DNA of 64,000 bases from Myxococcus stipitatus (GTDB taxonomy: Bacteria > Myxococcota > Myxococcia > Myxococcales > Myxococcaceae), in the NCBI RefSeq assembly GCF_037414475.1, contig NZ_CP147913.1, positions 2,480,001-2,544,000 of the forward strand, given 5' to 3'. Below the pieces are notes generated by a model. The model saw only the letters and a list, made by a program, of their open reading frames with translations, did no database searches and was not told the DNA's origin. Made by a program: the position numbers and the translations under genes. Below, piece by piece: positions 45,365-54,728 of this stretch (position 1 is its first letter; each line of letters starts with the position of its first letter).

Positions 45365-45455
45365 CCAAACCACCTCGTCTCCGACGCGCAGGGAATTCTC
45401 ATTACTAGCGTAAAATGACGTCTAAACCAAGGTTCGTGATTCTCGTCCGTCCTCA

Positions 45456-45530
45456 GGTGGAGACAACCTTCAAGAAGCGCGGGTCGTCGAACCACTCGAG
45501 CGCGGAGACGCGCGGGATTGGAGGGCCGCG
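45456..45530 (-). repeat. Fragment of a repeated host gene
   Basis: On the minus strand reads LRGPPIPRVSALEWFDDPRF and LKVVST. A matching fragment (LRGAPIPRFSALAWIEAPRF, LKVVS) is at about 60706-60790. Both look like pieces of one unrecognised gene family broken by IS21 debris. Confidence 0.5.
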
Positions 45531-45549
45531 CAGGGGCGCTCGCGGTGCT

Positions 45550-45845
45550 GAAAACTAGCGACAAGAAGGATTGGGCCACGCCGGATTTCTCGAGCGGTAG
45601 AGCTGAGCGCTCAGGAGGCGATCCGGGGCTCCGGATCGCAGACCGTCTCGTGCACAAGGGATTTCCTGGCCGCATCACCGGCATGTCTCGCCGCTCCGAC
45701 CAATGCTCAAGAACTCGCCGCGGCCTGATTCAACCCCGCCAGCCGGCAAGCGTCGCGCTCTCGTGATCGCTCTCCGGCTGTCTCTCTTCCTGCGATCCTG
45801 GCTCACGCGATCTAAACGCCGCGCCTTTTGAAGAGCGTCTCCAGT
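45550..45845 (+). pseudogene. IS21 IstB C-terminal remnant
   Basis: IADRLVHKGFPGRITGMSRR followed by SDQ parallels the end of the intact IstB at 62249 (IADRLVHKGLLVRITGKSRR). Downstream the GCCGGCAAGCGTCGCGCTCT and GGCTCACGCGATC tracts shared by the three IstB copies are present up to about 45842. Several indels break the frame. Confidence 0.75.
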
Positions 45846-46139
45846 CTACGGCGCCGACTCCTCACTCATCGTCCCTCACCACTTCGTTGGCCGGGCGCTT
45901 ACAGCGTACCCGTCCGGCGAGCGACGTGGCGGGAGGGATTGCAGGGGTAGAGGTGGTGGTGGACCCTGGCCGGAATGTCGAAGCCGGTTGAGAGTGAAGA
46001 GTGGTTCCAGGTCGCCGAGGCGTTTGAAGCGAGCGGCCTGACGCAGAAGGAGTTCTCCGCGCAGCGAGGCCTGCTGCTGAGCACGTTGCAGTCGTGGGTG
46101 TACCCGGTGAGCGTCAAGGTAGTTGTCGCGTGAGAGGGT

Positions 46140-47171
46140 TCAGCCGACGGACCGCACCTCCTGCGGAAGCGGGGTGAGGTTGGGAGTGGGATTGAGGCGC
46201 ACGGGGCCTACCGGCGTCCAGTCGCGCGTGCCGCGACTCCAGCGCTCGGGATGGCGGCGCCGGGCGCGCTGGTACACCTGGTGGCGCAGGGAGAGGAGCG
46301 AGGCTTCGCGCCGGAAGTGTCTGTCGTCGGGAGTGACGAAGCGGATGGCTGAGTGGCGGTGCTCGGTGTTGTACCAGGCGGTGAAGCGCGTCACCCAGAC
46401 ACGGGCCTCTTTGACGGATGCGAAGGGGCGCTGTGGAAAACAGGGGCGGTACTTCAGCGTCCGGAAGAGCGCTTCGGAGAAGGCGTTGTCGTCCGAGACG
46501 CGGGGCCGACTGAAGGAGGGCGTGACACCCAGCCATTGCAGGGTGGCCAGCAACGTGGCGCCCTTCATCGGGCCTCCGTTGTCTGAGTGCAGCACCAATC
46601 CCTCGGGGCAACCGGCGTCCTGCCAGCAGCGGCGGATGAGGACCGCGGCGTGCTCAGCGGACTCCTCCTCATGCACCTCGAATCCCATGATGCGCCGACT
46701 GAAGATGTCCACCACCAGGTAGAGATAGAGGAAGGTGCCCCTCACCGGGCCCTTCAGGTACGTGATGTCCCAGCTCCACACCTGGTTGGGCCGGGTGGCG
46801 GTGTGCTCGGCCCGAGGCCTGGGCGTGGGCGCCTTGGCATGGCCGCGGTGGGTCAACTGTCCGGCTTCGCGCAGCACCCGGTAGAAACTCGCCTCGCTGG
46901 CCACGTACTCGCCCCGGTCCGCCAGCCGGGGGACAATCTGCTTGGGCGAGGCGTCGCGGAACTCCTCGCTGTTGGCCACGGCGAGGATGCGACGCCGCTC
47001 CACCTCGGAGAGTCGATTCGAAGGCCGGGTATGGGGACCGCACCGCCGGTCCTCGGCCGTGGCGGGCTTTCTCCAGCGTTGAATCGTTCGCGGGGCCACC
47101 CCGAGCCGCTCGCAGACGACCTCCAGCCGGACTCCCTTTTCCAGCGCCTCGTCGACGTGGGCGAGCGTCAT
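46140..47171 (-). CDS. IS3-family transposase OrfB (copy 2)
   Basis: Translation identical to that of 26666-27697: helix-turn-helix followed by the DDE core, with the motifs QVWSWDITYLKGP, VLHSDNGGPMKG and DDNAFSEALFRTLKYR. It starts by ATG overlap with OrfA or by -1 frameshifting. Intact. Confidence 0.93.
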   Translation of the reverse strand: MTLAHVDEALEKGVRLEVVCERLGVAPRTIQRWRKPATAEDRRCGPHTRPSNRLSEVERRRILAVANSEEFRDASPKQIVPRLADRGEYVASEASFYRVLREAGQLTHRGHAKAPTPRPRAEHTATRPNQVWSWDITYLKGPVRGTFLYLYLVVDIFSRRIMGFEVHEEESAEHAAVLIRRCWQDAGCPEGLVLHSDNGGPMKGATLLATLQWLGVTPSFSRPRVSDDNAFSEALFRTLKYRPCFPQRPFASVKEARVWVTRFTAWYNTEHRHSAIRFVTPDDRHFRREASLLSLRHQVYQRARRRHPERWSRGTRDWTPVGPVRLNPTPNLTPLPQEVRSVG

Positions 47172-47728
47172 TTCTCGCTCTTCTCGTCTCCGGAGTCGTC
47201 CTCGTCTTCCTGGTGTCTCTGGTCCCAGCCCATCGCCTGAAGTTTTTTTTCGAGCACCAGCAGCGCCGCCGTCTCCGCCAGCGCCTTCTCCTTGCGCTGC
47301 AGCTCCCGCTCGAGCTCCTTCACCCGCTTCTCGGCGGCGGCCAGTCGCTTGCGCTCTTTGGCCGGCAGTGGCTCCGTCGACGTGCCCGAGAGGGCTCCGG
47401 CGGCTGCCTGCTGCCACTCCTTCAGCTGCGCCTCGTGCAACCCCTCACTGCGAAGGAGCGCTCCCAGTTCCTCACCGACAAGCCCCTGCGTCGCCGCCAG
47501 CACGCGCAGTTTCTCCTCGGGCGTCCACTTCTTCGGCCCAGCCGGCGCAACGGGCTTCTTCTCTTCGGGAGCAGGCGTCATCGCCGCCACCCTATTCGCC
47601 TCGCGCAGCCACTGCGACAACGTCGGCTGGGACACTCCCACCTGTCGGGACAGCGCCGCGGCGCTCACCGCGCCCGGGCCCACCATCCGCTTCACCATCT
47701 GCAACTTGAATGCAGCCGTATACGACAC
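47168..47728 (-). CDS. IS3-family transposase OrfA (copy 2)
   Basis: Translation identical to that of 26109-26669, including the A8 frameshift run, here at about 47243-47250 as T residues on the plus strand. Helix-turn-helix plus coiled coil. Confidence 0.92.
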   Translation of the reverse strand: MSYTAAFKLQMVKRMVGPGAVSAAALSRQVGVSQPTLSQWLREANRVAAMTPAPEEKKPVAPAGPKKWTPEEKLRVLAATQGLVGEELGALLRSEGLHEAQLKEWQQAAAGALSGTSTEPLPAKERKRLAAAEKRVKELERELQRKEKALAETAALLVLEKKLQAMGWDQRHQEDEDDSGDEKSEK

Positions 47729-48001
47729 CGCGTCCTGCCTGCTCTCGCCCCCAAGGCGTCATCGGCTCGGCATCTCGGCCGAGGCGACAACTTCCCTGAC
47801 ACAGGGGGTACCGGCGCCGACGTCTGCGGAGCAGGAAGGCGAGTGCAGTGCGACTCTTGCCGGTGGAGGTGGCGAGCACGACGCAGACGAGCGCGGCGAT
47901 GCTCGAGGTGGTGCTGCCTGGCGGAGCGCGGCTGAGGTTCTCCCCGGGCACCGATGTCGGGTACGTGGCGCGGCTGCTCACCGCGCTGGACAGGTGAGAG
48001 C

Positions 48002-48367
48002 GTGTTCACCCTGCCTGCGTCCGTGCGCGTGGTGTTGGCCACGGAGCCAGTGGACATGCGCAAGTCGATTGATGGGTTGATGGCCCTGGTGCAGTCGGGG
48101 TGGGGAGAGGACGTGTACTCCGGGCACCTGTTCGCCTTCGTCTCTCGGCGGGGGGACCGCATCAAGGTATTGGCGTGGAGTCGTGGCGGATTTGTGCTGC
48201 TGTACAAAAGATTGGAGACGGGCCGTTTCCGTCTGCCGAAGGTGGACACCGAGGCGCGGACGGTGGCGCTGGACGCGACGCAGTTGGCGATGTTGCTGGA
48301 CGGCATCGACGTGGCGGAAGTCCGACGCCCGTCTGCCTGGGCACCTCCCGGCCGCACGGCCTCCTGA
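48002..48367 (+). CDS. tnpB: IS66 accessory protein TnpB
   Basis: 121 residues from GTG 48002, 4 nt after the tnpA stop. VFTLPASVRVVLATEPVDMR, KSIDGLMALVQSGWGED, HLFAFVSRRGDRIKVLAWSR and GGFVLLYKRLETGRF are the hallmark IS66 Orf2 segments. Required for transposition in this family; mechanism unknown. Intact. Confidence 0.93.
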   Translation: MFTLPASVRVVLATEPVDMRKSIDGLMALVQSGWGEDVYSGHLFAFVSRRGDRIKVLAWSRGGFVLLYKRLETGRFRLPKVDTEARTVALDATQLAMLLDGIDVAEVRRPSAWAPPGRTAS

Positions 48368-48413
48368 CGGCCCGGCGCGGGCGCGGGGAGCGGCAGCGCG
48401 GTATGGGGTTGAG

Positions 48414-49922
48414 GTGTCCCGAGAGCTGCCTCAAGACCACTTCTGCCCCTGGCGCGAGGAAGCCGAGGAGCTGCGCGAGCGGATGACTTCGCTGGAGGCG
48501 AAGATGGCGGCGTTGGAGCGCCGCGTCTTCGGCAAGAAGACGGAGAAGCTGCCGCCCGTGGCCCGGGAGCTGAAGGCCCGCCAAGACTCCCCAGAGGAAG
48601 AGCGGGCCCGAGCAGCAGCAGCCCTCCGGACGCGACGCGCACGAGCGGCCCGCAAGGCCGACGCCGCGGTGGAGCGTGAAGTCAGGCACGAAGTCCCCGC
48701 CGAAGACAGGCACTGCCCGGCCTGCGGCAGCGAGGAACTCAATCCCCTGGGGGAGGGGCGCCGGACGGTGGTGTACGAGCACGTGCCGGCCTTCTTCGAG
48801 AAGCAGGTGCACGTGCAAGAAGTGCTGGCGTGCACCTGCGGCCGAGGTGTCGTCACCGCGCCCGCGCCGCCCAAGGTGGTGGACAAGGGCGAGTACGGCC
48901 CGGGCCTGCTGGCGCACGTGGTGGTCTCCAAGTGCGCGGACGCCATGCCGCTGCACCGCCTGGCACAGCGGATGGAGCGAGGCGGAGTCCCCATGAGCCG
49001 CAGCACTCTGACGGACCTCTTCCACCAGTCGGCCTCGGCGGTGCGGCCTCTGTCCTCTCACCTCCTGCGGTGCATTGCCTCGTCCGGGGTGGTGTGGGCT
49101 GACGAGACGCCGCTGCGGGTGCTGGACGTGAAGAAGACGCGCCGAGGCTACCTCTGGACGTTTCTCACCCAGACGCCCCAGGGCGAGTGGCTCATCGGCT
49201 ACCGCTTCAGCCTGGGCCGCGCGGGCAAGACGCCCAAGGACGTGCTGGGAGGAACCACGGGCGCGCTCGTGGTGGACGGGTACACCGGCTACAACGCGGT
49301 GACACTGCCGGAGGGCCGCACACGCGTGGGTTGCTGGGCCCATCTGCGTCGTCGCTTCTTCGAGGCGCTGCCCACCGCGCCTGAAGCCCGGGAGGCGATG
49401 GGCCTCATCCTGGAGCTCTACCGCGTGGAGGCCCAGGCGCGGGACGCGGGCGTCGTGGGCACCGCCGCGCATCGAGCGCTGCGTCAGGAGTCCAGCACTC
49501 GCATTCTCGCGCGTCTTCGCACGTGGCTCGAAGTCCAGACGCCGCGCCACCCGCCGAAGAGTCCGCTGGGGCAGGCTCTCTCCTACGCGACGAAGCAGTG
49601 GGAGGCGCTCACCCGCTTCGTCGAGGACCCGCGGTTGCCCTTAGACAACAACCGCTCGGAGGCGGCGTTGCGAAAGGCCGCGCTGGGCCGCAAGAACTTC
49701 CTCTTCGTCGGACACGAAACCGCTGGCGAGAATCTCGCGGGTCTCTACGCGCTGGTCGCTACCTGTGAGGCCAACGGCGTCAACCCCGAGGTGTACCTGG
49801 CCGACGTCCTGCTCCGCGTGCAGACACATCCCAACTCGCGCATCGCGGAGCTGCTTCCTCACGAGTGGAAGCGTTCGCAGACCACCGGTCCGCCCGAGTC
49901 ACGTCTCCAGCCCAATCCCTGA
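48414..49922 (+). CDS. tnpC: IS66 transposase TnpC
   Basis: About 502 residues from GTG 48414; the frame is open further upstream. A leucine-zipper start (LRERMTSLEAKMAALERRVF), a zinc finger (HCPACGSEEL and ACTCGRG), and the DDE core: WADETPLRVLDVKKT, ALVVDGYTGYNAVTLPEGRT and LPLDNNRSEAALRKAALGRK. The end (LADVLLRVQTHPNSRIAELL) matches the remnant at 35373. Complete; it depends on tnpA, which is interrupted, so the element is presumably immobile on its own. Confidence 0.93.
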   Translation: MSRELPQDHFCPWREEAEELRERMTSLEAKMAALERRVFGKKTEKLPPVARELKARQDSPEEERARAAAALRTRRARAARKADAAVEREVRHEVPAEDRHCPACGSEELNPLGEGRRTVVYEHVPAFFEKQVHVQEVLACTCGRGVVTAPAPPKVVDKGEYGPGLLAHVVVSKCADAMPLHRLAQRMERGGVPMSRSTLTDLFHQSASAVRPLSSHLLRCIASSGVVWADETPLRVLDVKKTRRGYLWTFLTQTPQGEWLIGYRFSLGRAGKTPKDVLGGTTGALVVDGYTGYNAVTLPEGRTRVGCWAHLRRRFFEALPTAPEAREAMGLILELYRVEAQARDAGVVGTAAHRALRQESSTRILARLRTWLEVQTPRHPPKSPLGQALSYATKQWEALTRFVEDPRLPLDNNRSEAALRKAALGRKNFLFVGHETAGENLAGLYALVATCEANGVNPEVYLADVLLRVQTHPNSRIAELLPHEWKRSQTTGPPESRLQPNP

Positions 49923-50086
49923 ACACCCCTCCGGTCGCGGCGTCCGCCGGGCACGGACCTCGTCCATCTTCAACTGCTCACGCCACGTCTCTGACCGGAC
50001 GGATACCTTACAGCGCTACGCACTTACGGGGAAGCAGGCACCGGCAGATCGGAACCACGACAGAACCGGGGCAAACTCATCTCCGG

Positions 50087-52783
50087 TCAAACACCATCAA
50101 GAGGAAGCTTCTCCTGATTGGCGTGAGGATCTGGTCGGGTGAGGATGAGGTATTCTGAATGAATAGGCGCGCCATCATTGAGTTCACCAATCGTGCCCTC
50201 TTTGACCACTCCGCTCGCGAGCATTCTCGCTGGATCTACGCCCCAAGTCTCCGCAGCTTCCTCAGCGAGCCAAGCGGCTAGCGAGCAGGGGACCCGTTCG
50301 TAGCCCCAGGTCATGAACCCAAGAGGTTTCTTAGGCTTCGGGGGAACCCCTTGTGCAATGACCTCAAACCCCAGTCGGAACCCATCGTCGTCCGAGCCCG
50401 CCGCGATGACGATGTCCTTGGGCTGCTTCCAGTCATCCAGACATTGACTGAAGTCGACGGTCTCTTCGTTGCCATAGCGACCCGTAATCTCAAAGTCGTC
50501 TGACAGAACAATTCGAATGGAGCTGCCCGGCGCAGTATCTTTCAACCAGCCTCGCACTTCCTCCATGGCTACAAATCTTCCATTCAAAATGAAGATTTCG
50601 AGAGGTTCCGGGCGAACCCCGAATCCGAGAAGGAGCAGGGACACTCGCAGTTTCCCGAATGACGACCTTTCACTTCTGTAGAATCTGTCGAGGGATTTTC
50701 CTACTGCGTCGCGAATATCACCTGCCGTCGCAAGTGGCTGAGCGTCGCGCCTGCTGAGATCTGGATTCTCCGCAAGTAAGAGCCCTCGAAAGCTCGCTCC
50801 GCGCGTGCTTAGAGTTGAGAGCCCGCCTACTGTGAATTCGCCTGAGCGGTTTCTGAGGTAAGAAGTCTCTAACTGGATCCTGCCGACCAACTGGCCCTTC
50901 GCATAGACTGTCAATTCAGGACTGTCATTTCCGACCGAGCGACGCGAAGTCCCTTCCACTCTGGAGACCAACTGGTCGAAGGGCAAAGTCTTCCAGTCGT
51001 CGGCATTAATGACTGGTTGTGGCTCAACATCCTCTTGAGACGCACAGAACACAGGAACGTCCAATGCTGGCGCAACGCGCCCCACAAGTCGTGAGAGCAG
51101 CGATCTCGCGTCTTCTTCTTCGCCACCACTTCCGCTCAAGACGCCTTGTTCACTTTGAGGCGCTTCGTCCAAATAGACACGGACTCGAGTGCCTCCATCA
51201 GTCATTCTTTCAAACTTGTCGCCCGCAACTGGGAGCCGCATAAATGGACGCGAGTTCCCCGCCATGTTCATTTCAAGCACGCGGGTAGATTCCTCTCCCC
51301 TCTTGTAAGGGCGCGTCACAACCCGAACTTTGCGTCCGAGCATGAAGACCGAAAAGAAGCCGATGCCAAATCGACCCGTCGGAGAAAAACCGCTCGAGAG
51401 AAGGCCTGGATGTTCCTTCTGTGCAAGGGTTGATCTCCAATACGTCATTCCAAAATCCAGGAGAGGCCCCTTGAGGACTTCTTCTGACATGCCAAGTCCG
51501 TTGTCTTCGACTTGCAGCCACGAACCTGTCTCATCGCTCCCCAGGCGCACAACGATTTTGCCGGGCCCGAACTCCCTCTCCGTCAAGGCGACGCGCGCAT
51601 GAATCGCATCTCTCGCGTTGCCAATCAGTTCCCGAATGGGCGCATTGAGATTGTTGCCATAGAGGGCCCTGCCTCCAAAGCGCTCGATGACAGCGTAGAC
51701 ATCCGAGATTCGCACACGGGTATCGATGGGCTCCCACCCCTGAGTCCTTACCTTTTTCGCCAATCGGTCCGGGCTGCCTATGCTGGTGACAGAATGCGCC
51801 GAAAGTCGATAGTCGCGCACGCTCCGAAGCGCCGCATCCACGCCGTGCAACTCGTCGTCGACCATCTTCAGCGTGTCATAGCAGAGCCACCATGCGTCGC
51901 GCTCATCAGCGGAAAAGGCGCGTTTCGACTCGAAGACGAGCTGCTCGTTCCTCACTGTAGGCGGCAGCAGCCTTTCCTGGAATGTCCAGTGCTTGGCGGA
52001 CTCTCCCACTGGCCGGCGGAATGCTCGGACGATGGGCGGCGCACGGCGACTATCGAGATGCATGGCATCAGCGACCCTCAGAACACAGGCGATCTTCAGT
52101 GCATCGACTTGCCAATCTGAAGGGATGACTGAAGAAGTGCCAATCCGCTCGCCCAACTCGGAGAGGACCTTCGACATTGGCCAGTGGTGACTATGCGCAA
52201 TGACGCCTATCAAAGGACCGAAATCATCTCGCAAGTCCTCATCATCGAGCAGGTAGATGCGCTCGCCCTTTCCACCGACCTTGAAGAACCCCTGCGTCGC
52301 GAGTCTCTCCGCTTGTTCGGCGTGGACTGCTCGCAAACGACTGAGGAGAATGTCGGGATAGAGTTCCGCATTCGGCTTCTCACACTCCTCATGCGTTGGC
52401 CGTCGACTATATGCCTTGAGGTATGCGGAGTGAACCAGGTCATCCCACTCCGCCCCCTTTAAGTCCGTGAGCCCATTTGGAAATGCTGCGACCGCATTTG
52501 CCAGATCGTGGAGCAGCACGGCTCCTCCGAAAACGAAGGCCTCGGCTGGATTGAACTTCACCGTGCCTGCAATGAGGTCCGCCATCTGCCAGAGCGCGTC
52601 GAGGTGACGCACGCTGTGGTCGGTCAGTTGGGCCACGTCACGAGGAATCTCCTCCGCGAGAAGCGCAGCCTTCTTGCGAAAGTTCGTCAGAGCAACGACG
52701 AGCTGCTTCCGCTCCTCGGCATGCCTCTTCTGCCGTTTGGATTCGAATGCCTGCTGCCACAATTTCGAGTCTTCAACGCGCAA
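50087..52783 (-). CDS. HD-domain plus Hsp90-type ATPase protein
   Basis: 898 residues from TTG 52783 (AGGAGG upstream). N-terminal HD metal-dependent phosphohydrolase-like domain: DHSVRHLDALWQMADL around 55-70 and VLLHDLANAVAAF around 89-101. From about residue 370 a GHKL/Hsp90 ATPase: ELIGNARDAIHARVAL (N box), WLQVEDNGLGMSEEVL (G1), GRFGIGFFSVFMLG (G2). The remainder resembles the middle domain of HtpG-like proteins. HD-Hsp90 fusions of this size are uncharacterised; MORC-like ATPases often sit in restriction or defence loci. It stands alone next to the IS66 element. Confidence 0.82.
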   Translation of the reverse strand: MRVEDSKLWQQAFESKRQKRHAEERKQLVVALTNFRKKAALLAEEIPRDVAQLTDHSVRHLDALWQMADLIAGTVKFNPAEAFVFGGAVLLHDLANAVAAFPNGLTDLKGAEWDDLVHSAYLKAYSRRPTHEECEKPNAELYPDILLSRLRAVHAEQAERLATQGFFKVGGKGERIYLLDDEDLRDDFGPLIGVIAHSHHWPMSKVLSELGERIGTSSVIPSDWQVDALKIACVLRVADAMHLDSRRAPPIVRAFRRPVGESAKHWTFQERLLPPTVRNEQLVFESKRAFSADERDAWWLCYDTLKMVDDELHGVDAALRSVRDYRLSAHSVTSIGSPDRLAKKVRTQGWEPIDTRVRISDVYAVIERFGGRALYGNNLNAPIRELIGNARDAIHARVALTEREFGPGKIVVRLGSDETGSWLQVEDNGLGMSEEVLKGPLLDFGMTYWRSTLAQKEHPGLLSSGFSPTGRFGIGFFSVFMLGRKVRVVTRPYKRGEESTRVLEMNMAGNSRPFMRLPVAGDKFERMTDGGTRVRVYLDEAPQSEQGVLSGSGGEEEDARSLLSRLVGRVAPALDVPVFCASQEDVEPQPVINADDWKTLPFDQLVSRVEGTSRRSVGNDSPELTVYAKGQLVGRIQLETSYLRNRSGEFTVGGLSTLSTRGASFRGLLLAENPDLSRRDAQPLATAGDIRDAVGKSLDRFYRSERSSFGKLRVSLLLLGFGVRPEPLEIFILNGRFVAMEEVRGWLKDTAPGSSIRIVLSDDFEITGRYGNEETVDFSQCLDDWKQPKDIVIAAGSDDDGFRLGFEVIAQGVPPKPKKPLGFMTWGYERVPCSLAAWLAEEAAETWGVDPARMLASGVVKEGTIGELNDGAPIHSEYLILTRPDPHANQEKLPLDGV

Positions 52784-53480
52784 GGCCCTTCACTTCCTCC
52801 TGAATCAGTCGATTCTAGGTCCCGCGCTCCACACGACCCTAGAACTTTCTGACCTATAAGAAAGAGCGAACAGTGTAGGCGTCCCCCACCAAAGTGTAAT
52901 GCGCTGAAGAAGCTCGATGAGCATGGACCTGTGCCTACCCAAAATTTGGTAGCTGCCGTCATGGGGGCGTCAAGGCGAGCGAGCGAGGCGCGTGGGGCCG
53001 AGGCCACCGAGTGCCTTTAGCGGCGCACGGGGAGCGGCTGCGACGCGTACAAAGCTGCTGCTGCGCACGGCCTGTCTCGACACCGCCTGCGGAGGCCTGC
53101 CCTCGCAGGTCGTGGACGCCGGCCGAGCGGGCCGCGATTGGCCCAGGAGCCCCAGGACAGCGACTCGCTCGTCCCAGATCCCACGCGCGGGTCGCGGCCA
53201 TGCGACCTTCACCTGCCCCATGCTTCGCCCACGAGCCCATGCGCGCCGCCGCCACGCACTCTTTGTGAAGCGGGCGCCGAGAGGAGCAGAACCACGGACG
53301 GGAGGTCACCCACCATGTAGTTTGCGGACATTCAATCGGTCCCCGATTGAAGGGGCCCCCAGCCCCCTCTTTGAAACCTCTGGATATCACTCGGTTTTCG
53401 GCCCTCAGAGAGTTTGAGTCCTCTCAGAGAACCACCGAGAACGAGTTCGCGCAGGGCTTCATTCGGGGAGCTGATTGAAA
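52784..53480 (+). other. Region without a supportable gene, holding a repeat and an orphan gene end
   Basis: About 700 bases. It starts with the promoter side of the HD-Hsp90 gene and includes a 63-nt repeat (52930-52992) also present at 55838. The last 150 nt before the terminator are open in one frame (DITRFSALREFESS, TENEFAQGFIRGAD, then stop at about 53477), which looks like the 3' end of a lost gene, without any start. Confidence 0.4.
52930..52992 (+). repeat. Direct repeat R1, left copy
   Basis: Begins TGTGCCTACCCAAAATTTGG and ends GAGCGAGGCGCG. A similar stretch (about four in five bases) is at 55838-55899. The pair flanks the TetR/SnoaL-like module and an IstB remnant. Confidence 0.55.
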
Positions 53481-53508
53481 GGCCCTACCAACCGGTAGGG
53501 CCTTTTTT
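53481..53508 (+). terminator. Strong rho-independent terminator
   Basis: GGCCCTACC, loop AACC, GGTAGGGCC, then TTTTTT: a perfect 9-bp stem with T-run on the plus strand. The preceding AAA makes it weakly bidirectional. No complete gene now leads into it, supporting a deleted gene to its left. Confidence 0.9.
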
Positions 53509-54137
53509 GTTTAACACGGGCCTCGCGATAACATCGCGGGGCCTTCGTGCTTAAGCCCCTGAATCACAAGGGAATTTGCCTGCAGTGCTGAGAACGGTGC
53601 TCTGGGCCCGCTCCAACCAAGAGCGAGACTCGCCCGATTCTTCGCCGCTACGCGGCCTCTCCGGAGGCCTCTTTCGCCCAATTTGGGGAGAGAGCGGCCG
53701 AGAGCGTTTAACAAGTCCCGTTAAATTGTAGCTCAGCCGTTCTGACAATTCTGGGCTTTCGATGTCGTACCTTCCAGGGATACACCTCTTCCCTGATTCC
53801 TAAACGGCCGCCCCTCCCTCCGCCACCGCGCACCTGTTAACCAAGAGCACGAAGGCACGACCAGACTTATCGAGTAGTCGCGATACCGTCGCGAGGCGCA
53901 GACCCTCTGAGACGCCTCTTGGACCACCTCCGCTGCGCTTCTCGATCGGCACAGCGTTGTCCTGCCAGCCTGCGCTCCTCTTCGCTGGACGAGTGCCCTC
54001 CAATGGGATTCCGGACCGAGAAGACAGCCCGTGGACGCGCCCGCGCTTTCCAGCCTCTGCGCAGAGCCCGCCAGTGGCGCCTCCGGCGCCAGCATCCGCT
54101 CAAGCCTCAGGTGGCCCGAGAATCCCAGGGCATGTCA
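53509..54137 (+). other. Region without a supportable gene
   Basis: 629 bases with only short, overlapping frames on both strands. A minus-strand frame (53733-54095) has Arg-rich, shadow-like composition. Probably rearranged sequence left by transposition beside the IstB remnant. Confidence 0.4.
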
Positions 54138-54455
54138 GTGGGCCAATCCAAAAACACGCTCCACAAACGGCTTGCCGCCTGGGCCGCACCCGAACTCCTC
54201 CTCATCGATGAACTCGGCTATCTCAGCTTCGATGCTCGGGGGGCCGACCTCCTCTACCAAGTTTTCAACAAGCACTACCAACGCGCCTCCACCATCGTCA
54301 CCACCAACCTCCCTTTCAAGGACTGGGGCAAGCTCTTCCACAACAGCGCCGCTGCCTCCGCCATCGCGGACCGGCTCGTGCACAAGGGACTGCTCGTCCG
54401 GATTTCTGGCAAGTCTCGCCGCTCGGACCAGGAGCAAGAGCTCGACGCGGCCTGA
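54138..54455 (+). pseudogene. IS21 IstB remnant
   Basis: Reads VGQSKNTLHKRLAAWAAPEL, DELGYLSFDARGADLLYQVF, STIVTTNLPFKDWGKLFHNS and RRSDQEQELDAA, nearly the same as the C-terminal 110 residues of the IstB at 62249. The Walker A half is absent, so it is inactive. The shared downstream tract extends to about 54582. Confidence 0.88.
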
Positions 54456-54584
54456 TTCAATCCCTCCGCAGCTCTGACGGCCGGCAAGCGTCGCGCGCTC
54501 GTGATCGCTCTGCCGGCCGTCCTGCGTCCACCGATCGCGGCTCACGCGATCAAAACGCCGCGCCTTCTCAAGATCGTCTCCAAC

Positions 54585-54620
54585 GCGCGCGTGGCACTGG
54601 ACGCGAATTTCCAGTAGCCC
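54585..54620 (+). repeat. Repeat R2, copy 1
   Basis: GTGGCACTGGACGCGAATTT then CCAGTAGCCC. A near copy at 58689-58722 cuts the RCC1-repeat gene. Probably the end of a transposable element, of unknown type. Confidence 0.5.
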
Positions 54621-54728
54621 CAGGTGGATGCAGCACACACGGACGCGCTTCAATACGAACCTTGTACGCCATCGAATGGCTGGCCCTGGGCGCCTTTTTG
54701 GGGCCAGCCCCCAGTTGGCACTCGGAGC

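Larger units (their letters stand above)
46105..47808 (-). mobile_element. IS3-family element, copy 2 (1704 bp)
   Basis: Same length, ends and encoded proteins as copy 1 at 26029-27732, in the opposite orientation. Flanked by TACC on both sides (46101-46104 and 47809-47812). It carries both orfs intact. Copies 1 and 2 bracket 18.4 kb of accessory and defence-like genes. Confidence 0.93.
45975..47997 (+). pseudogene. IS66 TnpA split by IS3 copy 2
   Basis: The first part (45975-46104) reads SEEWFQVAEAFEASGLTQKE, FSAQRGLLLSTLQSWVY. The second (47809-47997) continues in the restored frame as RRRRLRSRKASAVRLLPVEV, GARLRFSPGTDVGYVARLLT, then stop. Joined at the TACC duplication it is an intact protein of about 105 residues with the IS66 TnpA helix-turn-helix. 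The insertion is thus clean and recent. Confidence 0.9.
45900..50011 (+). mobile_element. IS66-family element interrupted by an IS3 copy
   Basis: tnpA, tnpB and tnpC in order. Related inverted ends are visible: TACCCGTCCGGCGAGCGACG at 45907 and, inverted, TATCCGTCCGGTCAGAGACG ending near 50011. Removing the 1704-bp IS3 copy and one TACC restores tnpA, giving an element of about 2.4 kb. The outer bases and target duplication could not be fixed. Confidence 0.85.

Noticed and set aside
53395..53440. tRNA-like stem with GTTTGAGTCC between 5-bp arms
   Set aside because: No acceptor stem or anticodon arm can be formed around it; it lies within the orphan open frame before the terminator.
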